Positions 1-10,980 of a DNA stretch of 64,000 nucleotides are shown piece by piece. Source of the stretch: Aedes albopictus. Lineage: Eukaryota; Arthropoda; Insecta; Diptera; Culicidae. Both the position numbers and the translations under genes were made by a program. The notes under the pieces were generated by a model that ran no database searches, was not told the DNA's origin, and was given only the letters and a program-made list of their open reading frames with translations. The stretch is taken from assembly GCF_035046485.1 (NCBI RefSeq), contig NC_085138.1:361711238-361775237 (forward strand). The letters run 5' to 3'. The stretch's first letter is position 1. Each line of letters begins with the position of its first letter.

Positions 1-304
1 GAGGTTCGCGGCCGATATTTCTGTAATAAAATCAAATGTTGGTAAACTTTTTCGTCGATATCATTTATTGGAATGATACCTGACCAGTATAATCAAAAAA
101 CACCCAACTAATTACCTTTAAGTGTACAAAAAGTGGCAACAAACCAAGTGTGCTACATTGTGATCCTTCTGGCGAACCAACTGCGATTCTGCTCGTTCGA
201 CATTTGTTTTGTGTTGGTTCGTCGATTCGGAAAAACGTGAACCGTTCTCTCTTTTTGGGTTCGCGAGCGCGTGAGCACAGATTGTGTTTGATGCTAACCA
301 AAAA
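1..304. other. unassigned sequence
   Basis: No gene, RNA or bounded repeat is recognised. Short open frames on both strands overlap one another and have no recognisable domain, so they are treated as chance. Confidence 0.4.
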
Positions 305-665
305 ACACGTCAAGCGCATGATGCTTTCCACCACTGGTGGCAGGGCTATCGTCATTAACACCAACATATGGAGATGCGTGGTCGCTAGTAGGGTGGGTAG
401 TTTTCTTAAACCCATGCCCCAATTTTCATCAACAAAAGACTATTGGGCATTTTTTTTATTATCGTACAAATTGGGCCGAAGGGTCTCAGATTTTCATGAA
501 ACTTTTTCCACATGCAGGGCTCATGGATATAAGATCACAAAAAAATTGAGAAAAATTTAGGGTCGCCTATCTTCCCGGAAAACTCAGGTGTAGTTTTTTA
601 TTGTTTTCCCCTGACACTACTTACTTTGAAAAATCATAACTCAAGAACGAAGCATCGAAAAAACA
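305..665 (+). repeat. dispersed repeat, copy A
   Basis: From about 364 to 660 this stretch is highly similar in direct orientation to 4378-4680. Shared landmarks are an 'acatatggaga.gcgtgg' start, 'acccatg.cccaattttcatcaaca', 'caaattgggccgaagggtctcag' and 'cataactcaagaacgaagcatcg'. A weaker match (ggtggcagggct...ttaacaccaac) extends it upstream to about 305. Copy B carries about 80 extra bases near its left side. This is probably a piece of an unclassified mobile element present twice within 4 kb. Confidence 0.6.
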
Positions 666-777
666 AAGTTGTTTTTATAGAAAATGAAAGCAAATTTTCT
701 CAGGAATCCAAAAAAAATATGAACTGGAAAAAGTTTTCCACAAAATATTCCACAGTTGAGAAGTTTTTGAAATGGTT

Positions 778-963
778 ATTTCATAAGCTTTAATCGCTGA
801 AACTTTTGGAATGCACTTTTTTTTCGTTTTTGAGTTGTGGCAAATTTTGTGACAAATGACCATATAATAAAGGTTTACATGGTAATTTTCACAAAATTGA
901 CCATAACTCAAGGAAGAAAAAAAAAAGTCCATTCCAAAAATTTCAGCGATCATAGCTTATGAA
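778..963. mobile_element. foldback (MITE-like) element
   Basis: Bases 778-826 are nearly the reverse complement of 917-963 (tttcataagct...atcgctgaaa.tttttggaatg.actttttttt). The inner bases (about 828-866 against 875-913) also pair imperfectly, so the whole 186 bp can fold on itself. No coding capacity is seen and no target duplication was established. The right arm abuts the LINE endonuclease relic. Confidence 0.5.
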
Positions 964-1340
964 ATTGTTGATGACGGAGAGTTTTGGGCGCAGTTTGACC
1001 ATCACCAGATAGTAGTCGGAGTCGATGTTGGCGCCACGATAGGTCCTGATGCCGATAATGTCGGAGAAGTGTCGTTCGTCAACCAGATCGTGGTCGATTT
1101 GAGATTCCGTCTGCTGTGGTGATCTCCAGGTGTAACGATAAGGGAGGCTGTGTTGGAAAAAGATGCTACGTATGGCCATATTTTTGTAGGCGGCGAAATC
1201 AATGAGTCGTAAGCCGTTTTCGTTCGTATGCTGGTGGGCGCTGAACTTACCAATCGTCGGTCTGAATTCCTCCGAAGAGATTTGTGCCCTCGAAATCGTG
1301 AGTAGGTCCCAAAGTCGGCCATTGTAGCGGCCATTTTGGG
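962..1340 (-). pseudogene. LINE endonuclease-domain relic
   Basis: The minus-strand translation resembles the 3' half of the APE-type endonuclease domain of insect non-LTR retrotransposons. It shows a 'NGLRLIDFA' block, the 'YTWRSP' block and 'QIDHDLVDERHFSDI', followed by 'DSDYYLVMVKLR', where the family usually has a catalytic D-H pair (SDH). Here that His is replaced by Tyr. The reading frame is open for about 130 codons, but the preceding endonuclease half and the RT are missing. It may belong to the same LINE family as the RT relic at 39.2-40.6 kb, but this was not tested. Confidence 0.7.
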
Positions 1341-1844
1341 ATTCTAACAAATCTGTCCTTAATTGGAAAAAAATCTTTCATTGAATTATAACTGCACTAT
1401 ACAGACAAATTTGGCTATTACAACTGTCACTTGAATGCTAACGTCTTGCAAAAAAATATCTAAATAAGGTAAGAGAGCAAAGAAAGTGGAGGCTGTTCAG
1501 GCTCGTTTGGAAGTTGACCATCAATGTTAACTTCTTTTCCCGATCAGCCTAGATAGCTGTGTAGTGTCGGTAGCGGTTGCCTCAATTGGCTAAGAATATC
1601 ACTACGGATCGCCTGATCCAGTGGTAAGAGTCCACTAAACAGGTGACCCCTAATTCATGGTGTTATGCGGCTTTATGCTTACGGTTCCAAGGAATGAATG
1701 GTTAGGGGGGGTCTAATAAAAACCTAACTACAAACGGAGCCTGTGTAGTACTAGGGCGCCCTCCACAGTATTCTGCCCTTACTGCACTAAGCGGAGCAAT
1801 GGTGCAGTTGACCTTGTGTTTCTCCGAGATAATCTGGTATCCTT
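1341..1844. other. possible LINE 3' sequence, unassigned
   Basis: There is no gene. The 1550-1844 part has the look of non-LTR element untranslated sequence. The TTAA-flanked element that follows splits it from similar-looking sequence resuming after 2774. This is inference from texture and position only. Confidence 0.25.
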
Positions 1845-2774
1845 CTTAAGGCGAAACTGGAAGCATTTTCTCATTTTTTCGGTTTTTGATTTTTTATTAA
1901 ATAACGAAGCAATATTTTCAAAATCGGTTTTCATGCACATGTAGAGTATGGATCAAGGTATCTTCTAAATTTTTTTGAGGTGGAAAATGTTTTCCACAGG
2001 GGTGTAAGTTGACTGTCAACTGGGAACAAATTTCCCCTACCCTCTATCATGTTTTAGAACCAGTAAAAAGACGTAACTACCAAACAAGAAAACTTCAATT
2101 TTCGATTAAAAATCTCAATTTAATACCGTTTCATCATGCTAAAAGCAAGTCAGTATGTGATTTGAACATAAAGATTTTTATATTCAGTATATTAGATTGA
2201 AAAATTTTATTCCGAAAAAATCAGTGTTCTGTTTTCACCATTACGAAATATCTTCTCTTGCTTGTTTTTGTTGTTGCTTTGTTTGAAGAGCGAAAATCGG
2301 TTGAAAATTGAAATCTCCCTGGGCGATTATTTTCTCAAATGAAAGGATAATTGAACACTATGATTCAAGAAATATCGATAATTACCGAAAACACTGATCA
2401 TATAAGCATCTAAATCGAGAGAAAAACACTGATGGTTGTGCTAATGTTGATGTTTATAAAACCATTAAACGAAGGATGTTTACAAATTAGAACCAACAGT
2501 AGATGGCGCGCAGGTGGGCATGTTTGGGTGGGCGTAGAGGGTGGGACCTTACACCCCTGGTTTTCCATTTTTGCAGAAACCATTTTTTCGTGAAATTTTG
2601 TTCAAAAATGGTTCCTGCAAAAACGAAAAACATTTTCCGCTACAAAAAAATTCAGAAGATACCTTGATCCATACTCTACATGTGCACGAAAACCGATTTT
2701 GAAAATATTGCTTCGTTATTTAATGAAAAATCAAAAACCAAAAAGTGAGGAAATGCTTCCAGTTTCGCCTTAAG
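1845..2774. mobile_element. TTAA-flanked foldback transposon, ~155-bp TIRs
   Basis: The outer ends read CTTAAGGCGAAACTGGAAGCAT at the left and ATGCTTCCAGTTTCGCCTTAAG at the right, a perfect inverted match. The arms continue inward for about 150 bp (to about 2000 and from about 2620) with few mismatches. A TTAA lies at each end, the target choice of piggyBac-type transposases. The 600-bp centre has no transposase frame, so this is a non-autonomous element. A second, shorter inverted motif (aggggtgtaag / cttacacccct) sits inside the arms. Confidence 0.75.
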
Positions 2775-3979
2775 CCTCAACTGCGAGGCTCAATAAGGGT
2801 GGGATTATTAGTATGTTGTTTATTAGCTTTAATTATAACCTATATGGCTCTTCGCATTATGCGTTCTTCACAGTATGTATCCTCTGTGTATGTTCGTCTC
2901 TGGCGCTCTTCAATCGATACCGAATTGGTTTTTATCGCTGCTCTTTTTTCTTGTGTTGTGATTGTGAGAGTTTGATCGTACCTAGTTTGGGTAGTGGCTA
3001 TGGTTATGACAGCTCAGATAAATCTTCAGCATAAAAGAACAGCTTTGGTTCAAGAACCTTACTTTCGTAGGGAGGATTTCTATGTAGATGTAATGTTTTA
3101 ATTAACACCAATATGGTTCCGCATTTTGCGTTTGACCCGATGTTTGCTTCTTTCAGTAAAATTGAAATGACAATCTTGCGTGCCATGCCTCGAGTCCCAA
3201 AATGTTTTGATAAAACTACTTGTTTGCAGCCTTGCCATTCCCAAATCTTGGTGGGATTTTACTGTCAAGTTTATTCTGTGAGTGGATAATGTCTTCGTAT
3301 GATGATCAAACCTATCAATTTGACCTCTTTTGAAATGATTAGCACGCTTTGTCGAGCATCACACCCGTGATGTTTTTCTAGCAAACATTTCTTTCCATGG
3401 GAACCAACATGCTTACCAAAATGGAAAGTCCACTGTGATTTGTTTACACAATGTTATTTACGATATCGGAAACACATTCATTCAAAAATAATTTTGTTTG
3501 GGTGTTTTCTCGGATTTCCAGGATACTTTTGAACACGTACCTTTCGATTCCGTATTGGAAGCCGCATGGATTGTCCTATTTATCTTTCAATGATTTCCAA
3601 TTGGATTTACCAAATGCTCAAAAACCAACATCTCTTCTTGGCATTACGTCAAGCAGCGATTAGGAAATTGAGTGTTTGTGGATGCCCCCATGCGGGAGTC
3701 TTGCCATGACTTCTGAGGAATCTCGTAGCAGAAACGCACTTGAGATAACTCAATGTGGTTTTCCTACTTATGATTTTGTCCATCACAAGCCTCAACAGGC
3801 TGCTTCATTTGTATATCTTAGCTGAGAATCCGACTGTGGAACTTTGAATCATTTGATATGTAACTACCCAGTTTTTACGCAACTGCGTTTACGAGTACTC
3901 GGAAAAAACTCGATTAAGTGAAACTGACCTAAGAAGCCTGAATCTTCAGGATGTTCTGTTGTTCTTAACCCGTTGTGAC
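2775..3979. other. unassigned sequence
   Basis: No supported gene. The plus strand has short open frames (for example 2745-3034) without recognisable domains. A tandem stutter of 'cgcattttgcgttt/cgcattatgcgttc' wording suggests decayed repeat or LINE-derived sequence. Confidence 0.3.
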
Positions 3980-4236
3980 AAGTAACTATAGGCTTACTTT
4001 ACGCTTTATGCGTTTTTTACAGTGCCCTTTTCAGGGCGCTGTTTGAACCCGTTGTGGTACGCTTATGCGATTGTGTCGACCCTATTCCCTTACCTTCCCT
4101 TTCCCTATCCCATCCCTTATTCCTCCCTTCGCTCTCCCTCAGGTAAATGATGAATAGGCTCGTATTCATGGCGATGGCACAAATTTCCCAAATAGAGGAG
4201 AACGTGCCTCTTGAGCCGACATACTGATGATACTTG
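3980..4236 (+). mobile_element. probable LINE 3' UTR fragment
   Basis: A pyrimidine-rich run (ccctattcccttaccttccctttccc...) is followed by 'ggctcgtattcatggcgatggcacaaatttcccaaat.gaggagaacgtgcctcttgagccgac'. I associate this wording with 3' ends of mosquito non-LTR retrotransposons, from recollection and without a database check. No coding sequence is present. Confidence 0.35.
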
Positions 4237-4239
4237 AAG

Positions 4240-4680
4240 AGAGCAAAGAAAGTGGAGTGGGTGGCAGGGCTACTTATCGTCCTTAACACCAACGCCGAAA
4301 ATCATTTGGTGGAATGTTTAGTATATAAGTTCAGTCTGTACGATGTATGTCGAAGACGGTGATATAAATAAATAAACATATGGAGACGCGTGGTTGCTAG
4401 TAGGGTATGGATAGCTTTCTTGAACCCATGTCCCAATTTTCATCAACAACAGGCTATTGGGCATTTTTTTTATTATCGTACAAATTGGGCCGAAGGGTCT
4501 CAGATTTTCATGAAACTTTTTCCACAGGCAGGACTCATGGATATATGAACAAAAAAAAATTGAGAAAAATTCAGGGTCGCCTATTTTCCCGGAAAACTCA
4601 GGTGGAAATTCTTTGTTTTTCCCTGACACTACCTACTTACTTTAACAAAACATAACTCAAGAACGAAGCATCGTAGAAAC
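4240..4680 (+). repeat. dispersed repeat, copy B
   Basis: This is the direct-orientation partner of 305-665 and has nearly the same text from 4378 on. Between the shared left piece (gtggcagggct...ttaacaccaac) and the main body it carries about 80 bases absent from copy A (about 4291-4373), ending 'gatataaataaataa'. Either copy B received a short insertion with an A/T tail or copy A lost it. Confidence 0.6.
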
Positions 4681-5132
4681 AAACAATGCTAACGAACGAG
4701 AAGGAAATTCTCATAACAGCTATCTGGGACTGTACCACATACGAATTTCTGAATCTTGAGAATACTTTATTTAGAAAAGCAAGAATTTTATCCAGGTCAT
4801 CATTGAATTGAGTCACTTATTTCGACGTTATGTTCAACGTATGGGCAAAGCTGAAAATATCAATCCTCTCAGTTGACTGCTTGACCAGTCATTGATCATT
4901 TTCACTGGAGGTCGATCCATACCAAGCTGACAATTACAAACTAGGATTCACCTTTCCGGAATTTCCGGATTATTCCGGAACACTACCGGTATATTAAAAT
5001 GTGGTCTGAGCTTAGGTAAATGCTAACTGTTCATCAGGTTACCCGGAACTAACACTACCGATAGTAACTTCTGTGGACTGTGCCTATTTGCTTATTATCC
5101 ATGCATCAGGTTACTAACAAAAAAGCGATTTG

Positions 5133-5304
5133 TGGAGCGGACCTGGTGTGATGGCTAGAAGACTTGACTATCACGCCGAGGACCTGGGATCGAATCCCAC
5201 TCCCGACAAACTCGCAAAATGTGAGTTCTTCCTTCGGAAGGGAAGTAAAGCGTGGGTCCCGAGATGAACTAGCCTAGGGCTAAAAATCTCGTTAATACAG
5301 ATAA
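5133..5304 (+). mobile_element. tRNA-related SINE, Feilai-like, full length
   Basis: The body begins 'tggagcggacctggtgtgatggctaga' (pol III A-box region). A B-box-like GGGATCGAATCCC lies about 50 bases on. It ends with the tail 'gagatgaactagcctagggctaaaaatctcgttaatacagata'. Flanking direct repeats AAAAAGCGATTTG (5120-5132) and AAAAAGCAATTTG (5305-5317) form a 13-bp target duplication with one mismatch. The text matches my memory of the Aedes Feilai family. It sits inside the satellite array. Confidence 0.8.
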
Positions 5305-5627
5305 AAAAAGCAATTTGATGTACCGCAAGCATGGATTTGATTAACTTTTATATATGTTCCGGCGGGACACCCTAAACCGGTTCTGGAACACTTACATGGT
5401 TCATTTTTACGTTTGACCAATTCCGGCAGGACACCCGAATCCAGTTGTGGGACACTACCCGTGGTCTCTAACGTAATCTGAGGTGATTTCCTTGAAAACC
5501 GTTCATCAGGTAATCGAAAAATCCTCGATTTGATGTGTCGCATGCATGGGGTTCGATTCCCTTCTACATTTGACCAAATCGGGCGGGAACCGATTCCGGA
5601 ACACTACTAGTTTTCGGTTCCGGGTTA

Positions 5628-8070
5628 TTTGGCCGAACGCCATTTGGCCGAATGCCGTTTGACCGAAAAATGAATTAATGAATACTTAAGTGACCATACT
5701 ACTGTTCCCAGCCTCAGTATAACTTGAAAGAACAGACTATGAGTCAAAGAAGGAAAAATCTGTGATAAAATATAGGTACTCTCAACGCCAACTAATCTCT
5801 GAATGTCAAAACTAGAAAGTATAGCCTATGATTAAAAGAAGGAAATATATCGATTGTATAATATTTTGCCGAAAACCATTTCGCGGAATTCTTTTTCGCG
5901 GTGTAAAATTTCGCGGAATGCACCGTTTCGCCGAAAATCATTTGGCGGAATGTACCGTTTCGCGTAAAAACGTTAATAAGTGATAAAAAATTAATTGACC
6001 GAGAAACAACATCATGATTAGATTCAAAATTAATCACCAAGTGAAAAATTATATGTTTCATATCAATATTAATAAAAACATTGAAAGAATAGCCTATTTA
6101 TAAAGGAAGGTAAATTCACTAATTATATTAATTTGGCAGTTTTAATACAAAAAAAAATAATACCTAACATTTATGAAAGAGCAGCCTTTTATCAAAAGAA
6201 GAAAAAGTTTCCTATTAAAAATAACAGCATATGTTTGAAAGATGGAAAAACCTGGAAACCATTCTTATATCTAATTATACAAGTATAAGCTAGCTAGATA
6301 TATAAAAACCTAGAAGGTTGCGGATGTTATCACAAAGGAGTATTACTTGGCTTGAGGGTTACATTGTCACTCGGTTTACAAATAGCAACATTTTGATATA
6401 TATAATATGCTTTCAATCAATAAGGGTGAAAGTGTGGAGGCTAAGAACCAGGTTCAGATACAGAATTATGATGCTGGGTCATTAGGCCGAAGGATATAAG
6501 GCTGAATGAACATTAGGTCGAATAATCGTTGGGCTGAATTGTAATTGGATAAAAGGCTTTGAAAGACGCAGGAAATATCTAAGAGGAATTAGTTAGTTGC
6601 TGGGTCACCCAACAACACTGTAGCACTGCAGCTTATAAATAAACAACCTTTTCTTAAAAGAAGGAACAATCTTAGATGTAGATATCAGTTTCTTCACCAG
6701 CAAGTGTTATTTGCAAGAATAGCCTATTTAAAGAAGAAAAACAAATCTCCAACGGAGTGAGCAGTGAGACCGCCAATAAATAACATATGTAACAGTGCAA
6801 CTCGAAAGAACACCTCTTGATTTGAAAAAGGATAAAAAAGTAGGGCCAGCAGCCTAGCTACCAAAAAAAAAACTCACTCAGATGAAGTTACCAGTTTGAT
6901 CGTCAGCCAAAATTTTCAACGATGTAACTTGAAAGAACAGCCTATTATCGAAAGAAGGTCAAATATTTTCTAAAGTTATCAATTAGTTCGCCGAAAACTG
7001 CGCAACACATGAACAGCCATTGATAAAAAGAAGGTAAATGATGAAACATTTAGCAATTCGTTCGCCAAACAACTACGCTACTGGATAGAAAAGTATGTTT
7101 TTAAAGATGGAAAAATCTCTGATGTTGCTAGCAATATAAGCGCTTGAAAGTTCAATCTATGTGACAACGATGGCTTGTTGGTCATTACGCCTAATGTGCA
7201 TTCGCTCTTATATTAGACTCAATGACACTCGGCCTAATGTCCTTTGGCTTGACGTTCAGAATTCTTAAGAACAGTCTACGAATCAAAGAAGCCAAACTTT
7301 TTTTTCATATCAGATTTAGCATCAATCAATACAATCGTAGAGCTAAGGTGGTTATGATTGCGCATGAATCGATGATGGAGCTTTGGAGCTAGTAAAGTTT
7401 AGCAGAGAAAATAATGTGTTGTTCCATAATTATATGCAAAATACTAAATTCCGCGAAATGGTATTCCGCGAAACAGTACATTCCGCGAAATGGTTTTCGG
7501 CGAAATGGTTCATTCCACGAAATGTTACACTGCGAAAAAAAAAATCCGCGAAATGGTTTTCGGTGAAATGGTGTACAACCAAATATATCTGATGATCATA
7601 TTGGTAGTTAAGGGCCCATATAGCCGAGGCGGTAAACGCACGGGTATTCAGCATGACCATGCTGAGGGTGACGGGTTCGATTCCCGGTCGGTCCAGGATC
7701 TTTTCGTCCTTGGGCATAGAGTATCTTCGTGCCTGCCACACGATATACACATGCAAAACGGTCATTGGCAGAGGAAGCTCTCAGTTAAAAACTGTGGAAG
7801 TGCTCATTAAACACTAAGCTGAGAAGCAGGCTTTGTCCCAGTGAGGACGTTACGCCAAGAAGAGAGAAGAGAGAGAGATTGGTAGTTAGAATGTCAAAAA
7901 CTTCTTCTGATTTCTTTTGATCATGATTCGGCCAAACGGCATTCGGCCAAATGACCCTTTCGGCCAGACGCCAAAAGACGTTCGGCCAAACGGCGTTCAG
8001 CCAAACGGCGTTCAGCCAAACGGCGTTCAGCCAAACGGCGTTCAGCCAAACGGCATTCGACCAAATGGCC
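5628..8070. repeat. composite 'GGCCGAA' element with diverged internal repeats
   Basis: Both edges are built of GGCCGAA/TTCGGCC-type words (atttggccgaacgcc at the left; ttcggccaaacggc at the right). The right edge includes five units of 15 bp (ccaaacggcgttcag) at 7981-8057. Inside each edge lie 'ttcgcggaatg' words, in opposite orientations at 5885-5965 and 7447-7580. The core holds about eleven diverged copies of 'gaacagcctatgattaaaagaaggaaaa' (about 5731, 5818, 6088, 6179, 6641, 6718, 6806, 6938, 7010, 7094, 7271). A related block in reverse orientation lies at 45140-45530. Confidence 0.6.
7611..7877 (+). mobile_element. tRNA-related SINE with (GA)n tail, copy 1
   Basis: It has an A box 'tagccgaggcggtaaacgc' and a B box 'gggttcgattcccggtcggtcc', a tRNA-like head. 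A unique body follows ('tgccacacgatatacacatgcaaaacggtcattggcag...'), ending 'gaggacgttacgccaagaagagagaagagagag'. The 11-bp direct repeat ATTGGTAGTTA flanks it (7600-7610, 7878-7888). The second copy, at 40786-41089, is longer. It probably belongs to a known Aedes tRNA-SINE family, but which one is not decided. Confidence 0.8.
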
Positions 8071-8303
8071 GGACACCCAAGTATGATCTGAGATATTGTT
8101 TCTTGTTAACCGTTCATCAGGATATCTTTTGATGTATCGCGAATATTGGTTTGGTTCTCTTTTACATTTGGTCGCTTTCGCCAACCGATTCCGGAACACT
8201 ACCAGTTTCTAATGTGGGTTTAGCTTATTTTCTTGCTAACCGTAAGATTAAGTTATCGAAAAGCCTCGATTTGATGTGTCGCATGTATGAGTTTGGTTCA
8301 CAT

Positions 8304-8573
8304 TTGAGGGGGGTAGAAGCAAAGGGGTGTAAGTGACAAAAGCTCTCTTTCGAGTAAATGAGGTTCAAAGTTTTTCACCGATTTTTCATCCATACAAAAT
8401 GTATGGAGTTTCAAAATCGACCCCATTTTCTACGATTTATTGTAATTTTTCTAATCATCGTAAAAATAATCTTGAAAAATTTCCCGAAAGCTTGTAATCT
8501 GAAGATTTTTTTGATATGCTCAGTTCAAAATCGGCAAAATGGTCACTTACACCCCTTTGATTCTGGGCCCCTC
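8304..8573. mobile_element. MITE with GGGGTGTAAGTGAC inverted ends
   Basis: The left end 'ggggtagaagcaaaggggtgtaagtgac' is mirrored by the right end 'gtcacttacacccctttgattctgggcccc'. The roughly 270-bp element interrupts a satellite unit, since satellite wording resumes with 'tatatttgaccacttccgg'. A related end in opposite orientation is found at about 32275-32402. No coding sequence; the target duplication was not resolved. Confidence 0.6.
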
Positions 8574-8840
8574 ATTTATATTTGACCACTTCCGGCGGGA
8601 CACCCGGAACCGTTTCCGGAATGCTAACAGTTCAGATATGATCTGAGACTATTTTCCTGCGTACCATTCATCATGTTATAGCTAAAGCGGTGATTTGATG
8701 TGTCGCATGCATGAGTTTGGTTGACTTTTATATTTGGCCACTTCCGGTGGGACACCCGGAACCAGTTCCGGAACATAACCGGTTCAGATATAGTCTGCGA
8801 CTATATTCCAGCTTACCGTTCATCAGATAACCCAGGAACC

Positions 8841-9505
8841 CAGCAAACCAGAAGTCATATAAGATTGTAATCTAAAGTTATATTAATGAACAAAATAAGT
8901 TAGAATCTAGGTTAGAATTATATAAGGTGCAATAACAGATTAGGTGAAATCGTATGCGAAACCCGCAATTTTATCCGGTTTCATTTGGCAGCATAATTAA
9001 TTTCAACTTTGCGTTAACAATTATACAACTTCAAGTTGACATTCTTAAACAACTTCAAATGCACTTGTTGAGACTCCATAGTAATCTTAAATGCGAGATC
9101 ACATTTGGGGTCGTATTTGTAAAAATAAGGTTATACGGTGAGTGGATTTAGTCGAAGCGCCAGTGGATGATGAAAAGTAAGTGATTTTTGAAAATATTCC
9201 TCTAAGCGCATCATTTAAGTCAAATACGTACCGATGCAGGTGAGATTTATTTTATACACATACCTGAACGTCCTACTGGCAGCACCAAGTGCAGCTCTGT
9301 GTAATTACTAGCCCAACGGTATCGCGAATCAGTAGCTGCGTTGTTCTAGGTTTGTCTCGTTCCCCGGACGGTTTATGCATTCAGCTTCTGCTGAACGGCC
9401 TGATACCACTAAACCACCACGAAACCACCAAAATGACTTTGCTTGCTCTACCATTTTTGCAAAGATTTACACTTTTCACACAGTTGTAGGGCGAATTGTT
9501 TGTTA
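8841..9505. other. unassigned AT-rich sequence
   Basis: No gene or clear repeat boundary is recognised. The start 'aacccagcaaaccagaagtcatataag' may be an end of another transposon, but no partner end was found. Confidence 0.3.
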
Positions 9506-9507
9506 TA

Positions 9508-10978
9508 CCCAGGTAACCAATTAGCATTTGAATAAGCCGTATTTCTGTTTTATATCTGCAGTTAACCTGCTTACTGTCGTATGATAGCAGTTCGACTGCT
9601 AAACTGCCCTCTACAGTATGCGGCAGGAAAAAAATGCGAAAGTGTTTTTTAACTTCAAACCTCATTTTCGTCCATTTGACATTAATTAATCTATGTTTCA
9701 ACGTTCCATGATCTATAATAGGCTAGTTTTCTGAAAAGTTAATTAAAAAATTTCCCATTTTGATCACTAACCTTTACAGGGCGGCGCCTGAAGATGAAGA
9801 CAACCAGAATTTTCGAACCGCAGAAAATCGCACAGGTCGCTAAATTTCGTATCTGATAAAACAAAATTTTTGATTTTCTCTACAATATCATCAATTATAT
9901 GTACTTTTTTCATCTGGTATGTGAAACTGCATGGTTCTGGATCAGTGTGGTCTGGTTGTTCATCGAATTTGAGCGAATTTTGTTACTGTTATAGTCATTT
10001 AGTGTAATGACCATTGGGCGCGCAGTTTATTGATATCCTCTTATTAGGCCTACATTATCACATGTTAAACATCAAATATGTTCATTTTTATTTTTCAGTG
10101 CTAGAATATAGACATTGACTGATACACTGTCATGAAAAAATAGTCATATATATCCCATATTTAGCGTGTAATATTGCCTTGAACTTTTCGCATTTTTTCC
10201 TGCCGCACCCTGTATTAGAAATTGAAATGCTACTTAAAATCTGTCAGCAGTTATGTAGCATTTCAGATGCACGGTATGTTTTGATCAACTAGCAGCATAA
10301 TTGCTACATTATTGCCATAAAACTGCTAGGTGGCATGAGTGATGCTAAACCTACAGCACATTTTCACTTTTTAATTTACGTGCCCCGGCTGTAGATGCCA
10401 TTATCATTCGCTTATCCTGTCATTTATAGAGTAGCAACTGAAAAAAACATGCTTTGGCAAATATATTCCATGGTTTTGGCTATTTTGCAATTATCAGCAC
10501 ATGCCGGGAACATCTCATATCTGACGCAGTTACTGGCCGGTGTAATGTTCAAGCTTTAAATTGATCAAAAACCCAACGCACATTATTTAATCTTCTATAG
10601 CTTACATCGTAGCGCGATTCAGCACTGTCGTCAACCCGAGGATCGAGAGATCAAATCTCAATTTCACCGCAATCAGCAAAAAACAACAACTACATTTCAA
10701 AACGTGCCCCCAAGCCTCAACAGTTGCACAGGAGAGTGAGGATAAAAATAGAAGAGAAAGGGAAGCCGTAAAATGGGCAGGGGGAAATATTTTGTTTCTA
10801 TTTTTAACAATCTGAGGGATAGGAAAATTAAGCATTTAATCAGCCGTATATTGGGCCAAAACCTGCATTTAAGTAGCACTTATGGCGCATATACGACAAA
10901 TTAGCATTTAATGACCTGCTGTAAAGGCGTATATAGTGCAGAATTAATGCCATTTTAACTGCTTATTGGTTACCTGGG
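9508..10978. mobile_element. TA-flanked transposon with ~19-bp TIRs (outer of nested pair)
   Basis: CCCAGGTAACCAATTAGCA at the left is matched by TGCTTATTGGTTACCTGGG at the right, with one mismatch. A TA dinucleotide flanks each end (9506-9507, 10979-10980). The 1.47-kb interior has no transposase frame and contains a second transposon at 9614-10212, so the true element is about 870 bp. TA duplication suggests the Tc1/mariner superfamily (inference). Confidence 0.65.
9614..10212. mobile_element. mariner-like MITE nested in 9508-10978
   Basis: The left end CAGTATGCGGCAGGAAAAAAATGCGAAAG is mirrored by the right end CTTTTCGCATTTTTTCCTGCCGCACCCTG. TA lies on each side (9612-9613, 10213-10214). 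It is 599 bp with no transposase. Complete nesting shows it inserted after its host element. Confidence 0.7.
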
Positions 10979-10980
10979 TA

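Larger units (their letters stand above)
4950..8840 (+). repeat. ~135-150-bp satellite array, interrupted
   Basis: Units share 'ttccggcgggacaccc', 'ggttccggaacactacc', 'gatctgagactattttcctgc', 'accgttcatcagg' and 'gatttgatgtgtcgcatgcatgagtttggtt'. The 'ccgttcatcag' landmark recurs at about 5029, 5501, 8106, 8240 (variant), 8666 and 8816. Neighbouring copies are 134-150 bp apart. The array is broken by a SINE (5133-5304), a 2.4-kb composite repeat (about 5628-8070) and a MITE (8304-8573). Units are clearly diverged, which suggests an old array. No coding capacity. Confidence 0.65.

Noticed and set aside
943..1350. Intact host nuclease gene
   Set aside because: The sequence matches the wording of LINE endonuclease domains, lacks the N-terminal half and has the catalytic His replaced.
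7600..7765. Possible functional tRNA at the A and B boxes near 7615-7695 (and 40797-40877)
   Set aside because: The head lacks a pairing acceptor stem, continues into a SINE body and has flanking target duplications; it is a tRNA-related SINE.
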